From NCBI GenBank assembly GCA_025938035.1, contig JAICQE010000028.1, forward strand, positions 1 to 30,607: a stretch of DNA of 30,607 bases, in the 5' to 3' direction. The position numbers were made by a program, and so were the translations under genes. Below, piece after piece: positions 22,872-29,769 of the stretch. How positions within the stretch are numbered: the first letter of the stretch is position 1; each line of letters opens with the position of its first letter. This stretch comes from Vicinamibacteria bacterium. GTDB lineage: Bacteria > Acidobacteriota > Vicinamibacteria > Vicinamibacterales > UBA2999. The notes under the pieces are model-generated. The model searched no databases. It saw only the letters and a list, made by a program, of their open reading frames with translations, and had not been told where the DNA came from.

Positions 22872-24429
22872 TTACTTCGACGTCGCGGCCGAACGGGCCA
22901 CCTCACGGATTGCCATCATCGATGGCGATCGTCAGGTCACCTACGGGGAACTGACGCGCATCAGCCATCACATCGGCGGGCTGGTGTCGTCGCTGGCGGA
23001 GGGCGGCGAGGCAGTACCCGCCGTGCTCTTTTCGCCGAACGACTGGCGTGTTCTTGCCGCGATGGTGGGCATCATGCGGGCGGGTGGAGCGATCGTTCCG
23101 CTTCACGCCGAGAGCAACGTCGAGACGGCCGTGGATTTTCTCAATCAGGTCGCCGCGCGGTGCCTGTTCTATCACGGCAGCTTGTCGCCGCAGGTTCGGA
23201 AGCTGCGGGATGCCGTGCCGACGCTGCGCACGTGCGTTCGACTCGATGGCGGTGCGCAAGACGAGCTCTCTCTCGACACCCTGCTCGACGGGCCTCCCGC
23301 CCCGATCGCCGACTGGATCGAGCCATCCGGGAATCGATCACGACCGGTGTTCTACTGGTCCACCAGCGGCAGCACCGGCCGGCCGAAAGTGGTCATCGAG
23401 GACTGTGGCTGCTTCGACGCGGTCCTGAAGGTGACACGCGGGATCGACGTCTCCGCGTCGAGCCACGTATCGCTCGGACTCGCGCCGCTGTCGCACGGTG
23501 CCGGCCCTGCCGCATTCGGGACCCTCACCTTCGGTGGCACCGTCGTCGTCATGCGCTCGTTCGATGCGCGCGACGTGCTGCAGAAGATCCAGCAACACCG
23601 TGTCTCGGAAGTCTGGTTGTCGCCCACCGCACTGTATCTCCTGCTCGATTGCCCGGACCGGGCCACATACGACGTCTCGAGCCTGCGGCGAGTCCGCCTG
23701 GGAATGGCGGGCGTGTCGGCGGAGCGTGTGAAGGAGGCGGTCGAGGCCTTCGGGCCGTGCCTGCATCACAGCTACGGCCAGATCGAGACCAGTTTCGTCA
23801 CGATGCTCGACGCGCAGACGATTGCGGAGGCGGTTCGCGGGCAGCACCCCGAGCGGCTGTCCAGCAGCGGCGTGTCGGCCGGCGTCAACCGGTTCGCCGT
23901 AATGGACGAGAACGATGATCTCGTGCCGGTCGGCTCCCCGGGCGAGATTGTCGTCCGCGGTGCATGCGTCAAGAGGTACCTGGATCCCTCCTTGACGGCG
24001 GACGCCCAGCGCTCCGGCTGGCATCGCACCGGCGATGTCGGCTACGTCGACCGCGACGGCTTTCTCTATGTCACCGGCCGGGTCAAGGACGTCGTCAACA
24101 TCAGCGGCTTCAAGGTCAGCGCGGCGGAGGTCGAACGCGTCATCCGCGAGCTCGAAGCCATTCACGATTGTGCGGTGGTGGCCGCGCCGGATCGCCTCCG
24201 CGGCGAGTCGGTGAAGGCGGTGGTCACGCTCCGTCCGGGCCGGACCATCACTGACGACGCGATTCTCACCCATTGCCGGGAGCGGCTGGGCAACCGGAAA
24301 GCGCCCACATCCGTCGAGCAATGGCCCGAGCTGCCACGTTCGCCGGCTGGGAAGATCGACAAAGTTCGGATTCGCGCGATGTTTTGGACGAGTGCGCCGG
24401 TTCATCCGCAGCCTGTTCCACACCCGTAG
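22858..24429 (+). CDS. Stand-alone adenylation enzyme (acyl-CoA ligase / NRPS A-domain type)
   Basis: 523 residues of the ANL superfamily. The ATP loop YWSTSGSTGRPK is at 167-178, A5-like SYGQIET follows, then TGDVGYVDRDG (A7), GRVKDVVNISGFKVSAAEVE (A8 hinge) and PRSPAGKIDK with K499 as the C-terminal catalytic lysine. It activates a carboxylic or amino acid as the adenylate and should load the carrier protein encoded eight bases downstream. The substrate cannot be read safely by eye. Residues before the ATP loop are typical of free-standing ligases, not of NRPS modules. A decayed second copy of its 3' end lies at 10383. Confidence 0.9.
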   Translation: MVPIDYFDVAAERATSRIAIIDGDRQVTYGELTRISHHIGGLVSSLAEGGEAVPAVLFSPNDWRVLAAMVGIMRAGGAIVPLHAESNVETAVDFLNQVAARCLFYHGSLSPQVRKLRDAVPTLRTCVRLDGGAQDELSLDTLLDGPPAPIADWIEPSGNRSRPVFYWSTSGSTGRPKVVIEDCGCFDAVLKVTRGIDVSASSHVSLGLAPLSHGAGPAAFGTLTFGGTVVVMRSFDARDVLQKIQQHRVSEVWLSPTALYLLLDCPDRATYDVSSLRRVRLGMAGVSAERVKEAVEAFGPCLHHSYGQIETSFVTMLDAQTIAEAVRGQHPERLSSSGVSAGVNRFAVMDENDDLVPVGSPGEIVVRGACVKRYLDPSLTADAQRSGWHRTGDVGYVDRDGFLYVTGRVKDVVNISGFKVSAAEVERVIRELEAIHDCAVVAAPDRLRGESVKAVVTLRPGRTITDDAILTHCRERLGNRKAPTSVEQWPELPRSPAGKIDKVRIRAMFWTSAPVHPQPVPHP

Positions 24430-24437
24430 GAGCGTCT

Positions 24438-24701
24438 ATGTCACCCACCGATCGCGTCACACGTCTGCGTGCGCTCTGGGCAGAGGTTCTGAACGTGAAG
24501 ACCGTTCCGGACGGCAGCCACTTCCTCGAACTCGGCGGCGATTCGATCGCCGCGACGTTGTGCCTGAATGCTGTTGCCGACGAATTCGACATCGTCCTGC
24601 CGATGGGACTGCTCCTCGAGGACAACGTCAGCTTCGGGGCGTTTGCCGCCGCCGTCCACGAGGCGCTGCAGCCGGCTGAACCGGAAGCCTCGGCTGTGTA
24701 A
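24438..24701 (+). CDS. Peptidyl/acyl carrier protein
   Basis: An 87-residue carrier. FLELGGDSIAATL contains the phosphopantetheine serine S36, and the preceding RLRALWAEVLNVKTVPDGSHF is the usual first helix and loop of peptidyl carrier proteins. The GGDSI form is NRPS-like, not fatty-acid-synthase-like. AGGAG precedes ATG 24438. It lies between the adenylation and condensation genes, so it most likely carries the activated unit from one to the other. No phosphopantetheinyl transferase is in the window. Confidence 0.93.
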   Translation: MSPTDRVTRLRALWAEVLNVKTVPDGSHFLELGGDSIAATLCLNAVADEFDIVLPMGLLLEDNVSFGAFAAAVHEALQPAEPEASAV

Positions 24702-24726
24702 GCGAAACGGAACGGGTGAAGATCGT

Positions 24727-26208
24727 ATGGCACTGGCGCTTGCCTTCAATCAGGAACGGCATCTGGTCGCGGAAGAGGTGATGGCGCTCCACGGAGTCGT
24801 GCCGTCCGGTGCGAGGTCGCCCCTGGTGTTCCGGATCAACGCTCCGATTGCGCATGGTCCGATCGAGCGGGCGCTGAATGAGGTCATCCGGCGGCACAGT
24901 GCCCTCAGAACCGCCTACGGACCGAACGAACGCTACAGCCGCGACGATCGGTGGCTACAGCTCCAGGTCTTTGCCCGCAGTGGAGTCTTCGTTCCCGGCC
25001 TGTACGTGCAACGGGTGCTGTCCGATGTGCAGCTGACCGTCCCCGTGCGTACGGTGGCAGGCACGGACGAGCTCACCGAATTGCTCCGGCAGGAGCTGGC
25101 CACGCCGCTCGATACGACCAGTGGGCCTCCGATTCGCGCCACCCTTGTCGATACGGGGTCCGCCGGTACCTACCTCGTGCTCGTGCTGACGCATCACACG
25201 GTGGACGGCTGGTCGCTGGGCGTGCTCGCCCGCGAGTTTGCGGCGATCATCGAGGCCGGGGCCGACGGAACGGCGCTTCCGCGTGTTCCGATGCAGTATC
25301 ACGACTTCGCGGCGTGGCAGCTCCAGCAGTTCCGGGACGGGCGTTTCGTCCGCGAAGAACGGTTCTGGCACGAACAGTGGGATCGACTGGGCGACGCACA
25401 GATCGCCTTCACGGACCTGCCGTTCCGCCGGCGAACCCCCGTGGCGACGGTCACGGCCGGCACGTCCTATGAGCGTCTCTTTTTTACGCCGCAGGAGAGC
25501 AGCCAAGTCTCTCTGCTCGTGTCGCAGCTGACGCTGACCCCGTATGCGTTGTTCCGAACGGCGATGACGATCGCGCTGCACTACTACACCGGCAAGCAGC
25601 GCCTGGCCGTCTGGGCGAATTTCGCCAACCGGCGGTATCCAGAGTTCATGCCGACGCTCGGCTGGTATTCGAACACGCATATCGTCTCCGTGGAGCTCGA
25701 GCCGGACATGTCGTGCGCGTCATTGTGCCGACGCGTCGCCGCCGGCGTCGCCCAGGCGCAGGCCCACGAGGCGCTGCCGCTGCCGGCGTTGTGGCAAAGG
25801 CTCGGGCGGTCGCTCGACAGGCACAACACACGAGTGAATTTCGATGTGCTGCCCAGGCGTCCACAGCGGACGAGTCCCCCCCCGGTCGAGGTCGTCGTCC
25901 TTCCCGTCGCTCCGCGAAACATGGACTTCGACATCCGGCTGCGGGAGGACGGCGGAGTGTTCGCCCTGGTCGCGACGTTCAGCGTCGGACGGTATGAGCC
26001 GGCGGCCGTTCAGGCGTTTCTCGCCAGCATGCGCCGCATCGTCACCGCGCTGGCCGAGACGCCGGATCTGCTGGTATCGGACTGCCGAGGGCTCGTGGCG
26101 CTGGAGGACGACCTGGCGTTCGCCGAATGCGGGTCGGGGTGCGCCACATGCGCGGATCCACCCGACGACTCCGCGGCGAATGTCGGCGCCACCTCGTTTG
26201 TCGAATAG
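24727..26208 (+). CDS. Stand-alone NRPS condensation-domain protein
   Basis: 493 residues, the size of a single condensation domain. The active-site motif HHTVDGW is intact (H156, H157, D160, G161). Other C-domain blocks are RRHSALRTAY (55-64), PMQYHDFAAWQLQQF, the latch region around PTLGWYSNTHIVSVEL, and NFDVLP. It should join a carrier-bound unit to an amine or hydroxyl acceptor. The C-terminal 30 residues go beyond the usual domain end and contain three cysteines (CGSGCATC), possibly a metal or disulfide site. No thioesterase or second module follows, so the acceptor that releases the unit is unknown. Confidence 0.9.
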   Translation: MALALAFNQERHLVAEEVMALHGVVPSGARSPLVFRINAPIAHGPIERALNEVIRRHSALRTAYGPNERYSRDDRWLQLQVFARSGVFVPGLYVQRVLSDVQLTVPVRTVAGTDELTELLRQELATPLDTTSGPPIRATLVDTGSAGTYLVLVLTHHTVDGWSLGVLAREFAAIIEAGADGTALPRVPMQYHDFAAWQLQQFRDGRFVREERFWHEQWDRLGDAQIAFTDLPFRRRTPVATVTAGTSYERLFFTPQESSQVSLLVSQLTLTPYALFRTAMTIALHYYTGKQRLAVWANFANRRYPEFMPTLGWYSNTHIVSVELEPDMSCASLCRRVAAGVAQAQAHEALPLPALWQRLGRSLDRHNTRVNFDVLPRRPQRTSPPPVEVVVLPVAPRNMDFDIRLREDGGVFALVATFSVGRYEPAAVQAFLASMRRIVTALAETPDLLVSDCRGLVALEDDLAFAECGSGCATCADPPDDSAANVGATSFVE

Positions 26209-26386
26209 CGTTGCGGATTGGGAACGCCGGCGTCTCGACCGAACCGCCAGTCGTAATCGGTGTACGGCGGTCTGTGGCTTTTCTTGATCACCTGCGCTCG
26301 CGTATACGCATTCGTCGGGGCGTTCCGATGTGGCGCCGCGATCGGGTCTCGCCGCAACGGTGAGGCTGAGAGTCTGGAGGTACGAA

Positions 26387-26584
26387 ATGAGCATCACACG
26401 GGCTATTTCACCGCTGTTCGCATTGCTTGGCATCGTGCTCGGGATGCATCAGCGTCCAGTTGACGCGGACATTCGCTTTTGTAGTCAGGAAGGATGCAAG
26501 GGGAAGGACGGCTGTATCTTCTACGGAATGGACGGATGCACTATGTGGTGCATCGACGCCTCGAAGATCGAGTGTGCGACGTAA
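26387..26584 (+). CDS. Secreted six-cysteine peptide A
   Basis: A 65-residue preprotein. The signal peptide is MSITRAISPLFALLGIVLG and continues to about residue 27, ending PVDA. The mature peptide of about 38 residues has six cysteines spaced C-x4-C-x5-C-x7-C-x3-C-x7-C, with mixed charge. GGAGG sits six bases before ATG 26387. The peptide at 26942 has the same length, signal and cysteine order, so they are paralogues. This is a defensin- or knottin-like layout, but I know no named bacterial family with this spacing. It lies 178 bases after the condensation gene and is followed at once by strong hairpins, suggesting it is made in excess as the end product of a transcript. Confidence 0.8.
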   Translation: MSITRAISPLFALLGIVLGMHQRPVDADIRFCSQEGCKGKDGCIFYGMDGCTMWCIDASKIECAT

Positions 26585-26594
26585 CGCACCGGCA

Positions 26595-26671
26595 TGGGAT
26601 CGGCACGCGCACCGGCGATCCGGCGAGCCGATCCCACACTGCAACCGCGCGCGCGGAGCAGCCGCGCGCGC
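26595..26671 (+). terminator. Tandem strong hairpins after peptide A
   Basis: Ten bases after the stop, TGGGATCGGC (26595-26604) pairs perfectly with GCCGATCCCA (26627-26636). Next, GCGCGCGCGG (26647-26656) pairs perfectly with CCGCGCGCGC (26662-26671) around a 5-base loop. There is no T-run. They may stop transcription with Rho or protect the 3' end of the peptide A message. Confidence 0.6.
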
Positions 26672-26863
26672 ACGCCCCGCAGCCGGAGCCCGGCTGCCAG
26701 TTTGACGCCTCAGTGCTTTCGCAATCCGGTACGGCGCGCCAAAACTCTCTTGCCAGACGATCGATCGCGCGCGACGCACGCTGTGCTTGTTGTCAGAAAC
26801 TACTTCGCGTAGCGAATTGTCGGGCCGCTCGGATCGTACGGCGACACGTGCATGGAATTGCCG
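26672..26863. other. Gap between the peptide genes with no gene seen
   Basis: This part of the 357-base gap between the two peptide genes holds no reading with a ribosome site, cysteine pattern or other sign of a gene. It is less GC-biased than the hairpins before it. No repeat of other parts of the window was recognised. Confidence 0.5.
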
Positions 26864-26893
26864 TTGACGTCGCATTGCCTGCCGCCCTATAAG
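26864..26893 (+). promoter_or_regulatory. Sigma-70-like promoter of peptide B
   Basis: TTGACG (26864-26869) and TATAAG (26888-26893) are separated by 18 bases. Transcription would begin near 26900, about 40 bases before the ATG at 26942. A small GACGCA/TGCGTC stem (26899-26904 with 26911-26916) lies at the expected 5' end. This is the best housekeeping-type promoter seen in the window. Confidence 0.6.
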
Positions 26894-26941
26894 CGACTGA
26901 CGCATCGGGTTGCGTCGTCTGCGTGCAGGAGCCAGTGAGAT

Positions 26942-27148
26942 ATGAGAATCAGAACCAAAGTCACTACCTCATTGCTGGGACTGCTCGGCCTGGTGATGGG
27001 TCTACGAACAAACCCATTGGCTGATGGCTATGTCCTCTGCGCCGAAATCAATGGCTGTGATGGCCTCGCCGCCTGCCATCAACTGGATCATGTGGAGGAA
27101 TGCGTCATGTACTGCGTCAGTGGCTCGAAAGCGTACTGTTTGAGCTAG
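26942..27148 (+). CDS. Secreted six-cysteine peptide B
   Basis: A 68-residue preprotein. The signal peptide LLGLLGLVMGLRTNPLA parallels that of peptide A (FALLGIVLGMHQRPVDA). The mature part has C-x5-C-x5-C-x8-C-x3-C-x7-C, the same six-cysteine frame with one residue added in two loops. Of the residues between cysteines, few are shared, so the fold is kept while the surface has diverged. It is more acidic than peptide A (EEC and DHVEE). AGGAG precedes ATG 26942. It has its own promoter and is followed 96 bases later by a signal-peptidase gene that could process it. Confidence 0.82.
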   Translation: MRIRTKVTTSLLGLLGLVMGLRTNPLADGYVLCAEINGCDGLAACHQLDHVEECVMYCVSGSKAYCLS

Positions 27149-27199
27149 ATGCAGTCAGACTTGGCGACGGGCCTTCGTGCTCGCCGTCATGACGGAACA

Positions 27200-27226
27200 A
27201 ACGCCAGCCTTCACGTGGCTGGCGTT
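27200..27226 (+). promoter_or_regulatory. Intercistronic hairpin between peptide B and the peptidase
   Basis: AACGCCAGCC (27200-27209) pairs perfectly with GGCTGGCGTT (27217-27226) around a 7-base loop. Only two T follow, so it is a poor intrinsic terminator. It more likely slows or stabilises the transcript so that the peptide is made in excess over the genes behind it. Confidence 0.5.
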
Positions 27227-27244
27227 AATACCCGGAGCTCTGGA

Positions 27245-27688
27245 ATGAAATCGCTTCGACAACTCCGCGGGCCATTGTGCGTGCTGATCGTGGCATTTCT
27301 CTTTTCGCGATCGTCTCTGTTCTTCGTCCGAGGACCGAGTATGGCCCCGACGATCGAAAATCCGAGCCTTGTCGTCGTGGTCCCGACCATTCTGCGTCAG
27401 CCGCGTAACGGGAGCGTCGCGGTATTCCGAGATCCCTGGCAACAGAATACCGTCGTTGTAAAGCGAATCAAAGGTGTGCCCGGAGACTGCATCCCCACGT
27501 TCGCGACGTTGCGGCCGGACACGGCGACGGACAGTCACTGCAAGCGTATACCAGAGGGATATGTCTTCATCGTTGGTGACAACGAACCCTTTTCCGCTGA
27601 CAGCCGGACGCGGGGGCTGGTAAAAGCATCCGCCGCGATCGGGACGGTCCTGCTGGCCATCCCACTGCGAGCGCTCGTCAGCGCGTGA
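27245..27688 (+). CDS. Short S26 signal peptidase (type I, Ser/Lys)
   Basis: 147 residues with one N-terminal membrane helix (about 11-28). The nucleophile is S32 in RGPSMAPTI and the general-base lysine is K73 in VVVKRIKGVPGD. The later GYVFIVGDNEPFSADSR is the family's box E. Housekeeping LepB proteins are larger, usually over 200 residues, so this is a dedicated, TraF-like or SipW-like short form. ATG 27245 gives a clean membrane helix and has GGAG upstream; the longer reading from 27149 starts right after the peptide stop and runs through the hairpin. A role in cutting the neighbouring six-Cys peptides is the natural guess. Confidence 0.85.
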   Translation: MKSLRQLRGPLCVLIVAFLFSRSSLFFVRGPSMAPTIENPSLVVVVPTILRQPRNGSVAVFRDPWQQNTVVVKRIKGVPGDCIPTFATLRPDTATDSHCKRIPEGYVFIVGDNEPFSADSRTRGLVKASAAIGTVLLAIPLRALVSA

Positions 27689-27700
27689 GGTCAAGACACA

Positions 27701-28612
27701 GTGTCTGGCAATAAAGCGTGGTCGGCGTTCGCCGTTGTGACGCTTGTGGTCTTAAACGTGACGTTGATTCGATCGGTGCTGTCGTTCGATGCGCCGACGG
27801 AACATCGGCACGCGGCGGAAGCGGCACTCATCGCCGAGTTGGTTCCCACAGCTGTCCTCACGCCTGACGGTGTCGTCGCGATTGCGATTGTCAACCCGTA
27901 CGAACCGTTGATGTTGGCGCGGTTCGTTCGAGATATCGGCGACGCGGCGTTGAAAGGCCGCTTTCGGGCCGTCTCTATTGCCGCGACGGACCGTCCTGGC
28001 GGTGACGTCCCGGCCTTCGCGTGGCGTCATTTCGCTCTGGAACCGGCTGTGATCAGCGACGCACTACGGCGTACTGGCCTGGGGGCGAGTCGGTGGGCCG
28101 TCTTTCGCGACGGTCGCCTGATGGAAGCCGGCTTGGTTCGGAATGGTGGTATGCGGGCGGCGCTCGAGGAGATGTTATTTCCCGCACAGCCTTTGGACAG
28201 CCGACTCGCGAGAGAAATAGCGCCGCTCGTGCACGCCGGAGACATTCCCGTTCGACCCGCGGATGCGACGCAATTCGTGCTGCTGACGCGTCGCCTGAAT
28301 GCGACGTGTCCCGCATCCAGGGTGGTGAAGGACATGGAGGCGCATCTGGTGAAGCTCCGAGGACGGCTACAGGTTGTAGTGACGTCGGACTGGACGATTG
28401 ATGACGTCGCGGCGCTTCGCGACACGCTCAACCTGACGCTTCCGCTGGACCGTCTGTCCGACCGGGGGACGTCGGCGCTGCTCGATCTAGAAGGCAAATA
28501 CGGCCGCTTCATGGGCGGCGGAATTCTCGTCGTGGTATCGCGCGGCTCGGTGGCAGTCGTTTCGGATCTCCCTGATATTACTTCGCGGCTGCGGGCGGAG
28601 GTTGGTGGGTGA
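27701..28612 (+). CDS. Membrane-anchored protein of unknown function
   Basis: 303 residues from GTG 27701. One N-terminal helix (about 8-25) anchors an extracytoplasmic domain. Around residues 190-215, QFVLLTRRLNATCPASRVVK looks like the strand-Cys-helix start of a thioredoxin-like fold but with a single cysteine, so no redox pair. The first half (AVLTPDGVVAIAIVNPYEP, FRAVSIAATDRPGGD) could be another alpha/beta domain. It is 13 bases after the peptidase and overlaps the next gene by four bases (GTGA), so it is firmly in the same operon. No function recognised. Confidence 0.7.
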   Translation: MSGNKAWSAFAVVTLVVLNVTLIRSVLSFDAPTEHRHAAEAALIAELVPTAVLTPDGVVAIAIVNPYEPLMLARFVRDIGDAALKGRFRAVSIAATDRPGGDVPAFAWRHFALEPAVISDALRRTGLGASRWAVFRDGRLMEAGLVRNGGMRAALEEMLFPAQPLDSRLAREIAPLVHAGDIPVRPADATQFVLLTRRLNATCPASRVVKDMEAHLVKLRGRLQVVVTSDWTIDDVAALRDTLNLTLPLDRLSDRGTSALLDLEGKYGRFMGGGILVVVSRGSVAVVSDLPDITSRLRAEVGG

Positions 28613-29682
28613 ACGGTGCTCAGGCTGGAGCCGTCGCGCTGACCGTCTCCCTGATCGGCGCGTGCGGTCCGTCATCGGTATCACCGCCGGTGTCGTTGGA
28701 CGACGCGCGTGTGATGAATCTGGAACATTCGATTAAGGACAAAGGTGAGTGGCCCAAAGAGGTCACCGCCGTGCGCCCGCTGCGAGACGTGAAGTCGGTC
28801 ATCGTGGGTGAACTGCAGACCGCAGGTGGAATTGCGCGCGCGGCAGATGGCTTTATTCGTCTTCTTGACAATTCGTCGGGTGCCTTGTTCACGCTTGACA
28901 CGGGGCTCGCGCTGGGAGGGCCAGACGCAATTCATGAGACTGGTCTTGAACATCCCACCGTCATGCGAACCTTCGGTGGGATAACCTACGCGGCTGATGA
29001 CATTGGCATCAGAACGTTGGCTCCTTCTGGTACTCCGACGGCGACAGTGCGTTCATACAATATCGTTCATGATTTCGCCGCGCTGGACGACGGTACGTTT
29101 CTCATCTCGGCCACGTCGCCTGCGGTACGGGCGCCTGTCGTCCAGCAGATCGACCGCACGGGGCGCGTACGTCGCGTCTGGGGCGTTGAAACCTCGCCGG
29201 GCGCCGCGGGGGCGTTCTTGTGGCGGGATGGTGCCCTCGCCGTTTGTCACGACAGAGTTTATGTCGCGCGCCGGCATCGACCTGTGATGAACGTCTTTTC
29301 TCTAACGGGCGAGCCCGACAAGGAACTGGCCCTGCCGATGCGCGGGCGAGACGAGCTACTACGGCTCTACGACTCGAGCGACGTCGTGAATCCCGAGCCG
29401 GGACGTTATCGATTGCCGCGATTTGCCGACGCCTGTAAGTGCGTTGGTGAAACGCCGTACGTGCTGCTCGCCTTCCAGACACGGCTGGCACTGGCACGAG
29501 TTCATCGCGATGGATCGTCGCAGGTGTACGAGTCGCCGCTCGGCGATGGCGTTCAGATGGTGTGGAGAGACATGCTGCTCGAAACCGATGACACGGCGCC
29601 CGGCCGGCTTCGTGTGCACGCGTTGGGACTTGACGCAAAAAGCTACCGCTGGAGAATTGTGCACGCGGTTGTCGAGAGTTGA
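28609..29682 (+). CDS. Lipoprotein with beta-propeller-like repeats
   Basis: 357 residues. The N-terminus has a hydrophobic stretch ending LIGACG, a plausible lipobox with the cysteine near residue 19. The mature part contains repeated short strands with Gly and Asp turns (ARAADGFIRLLDNSSGALFTL, FAALDDGTFLISA, QQIDRTGRVRRVWG, NVFSLTGEPDKELALP, ARVHRDGSSQVYES). These suggest a six-bladed beta-propeller of the kind found beside small secreted peptides in Bacteroides. A DACKC pair lies near residue 279. Translation is coupled to the upstream gene. It may bind or display the peptides, but this rests on context. Confidence 0.68.
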   Translation: MNGAQAGAVALTVSLIGACGPSSVSPPVSLDDARVMNLEHSIKDKGEWPKEVTAVRPLRDVKSVIVGELQTAGGIARAADGFIRLLDNSSGALFTLDTGLALGGPDAIHETGLEHPTVMRTFGGITYAADDIGIRTLAPSGTPTATVRSYNIVHDFAALDDGTFLISATSPAVRAPVVQQIDRTGRVRRVWGVETSPGAAGAFLWRDGALAVCHDRVYVARRHRPVMNVFSLTGEPDKELALPMRGRDELLRLYDSSDVVNPEPGRYRLPRFADACKCVGETPYVLLAFQTRLALARVHRDGSSQVYESPLGDGVQMVWRDMLLETDDTAPGRLRVHALGLDAKSYRWRIVHAVVES

Positions 29683-29769
29683 TCAAGGCGGCGATCTGAG
29701 GCCTCGTCAGACTGACCCAGACGTGTCGTAGAGTTATCAGCGCATGAGCGAGTGAACTGGAGGACAGGT

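Noticed and set aside
26281..26310. Possible promoter TTGATC with TATACG before peptide A
   Set aside because: The spacing is only 13 bases, too short for a sigma-70 promoter.
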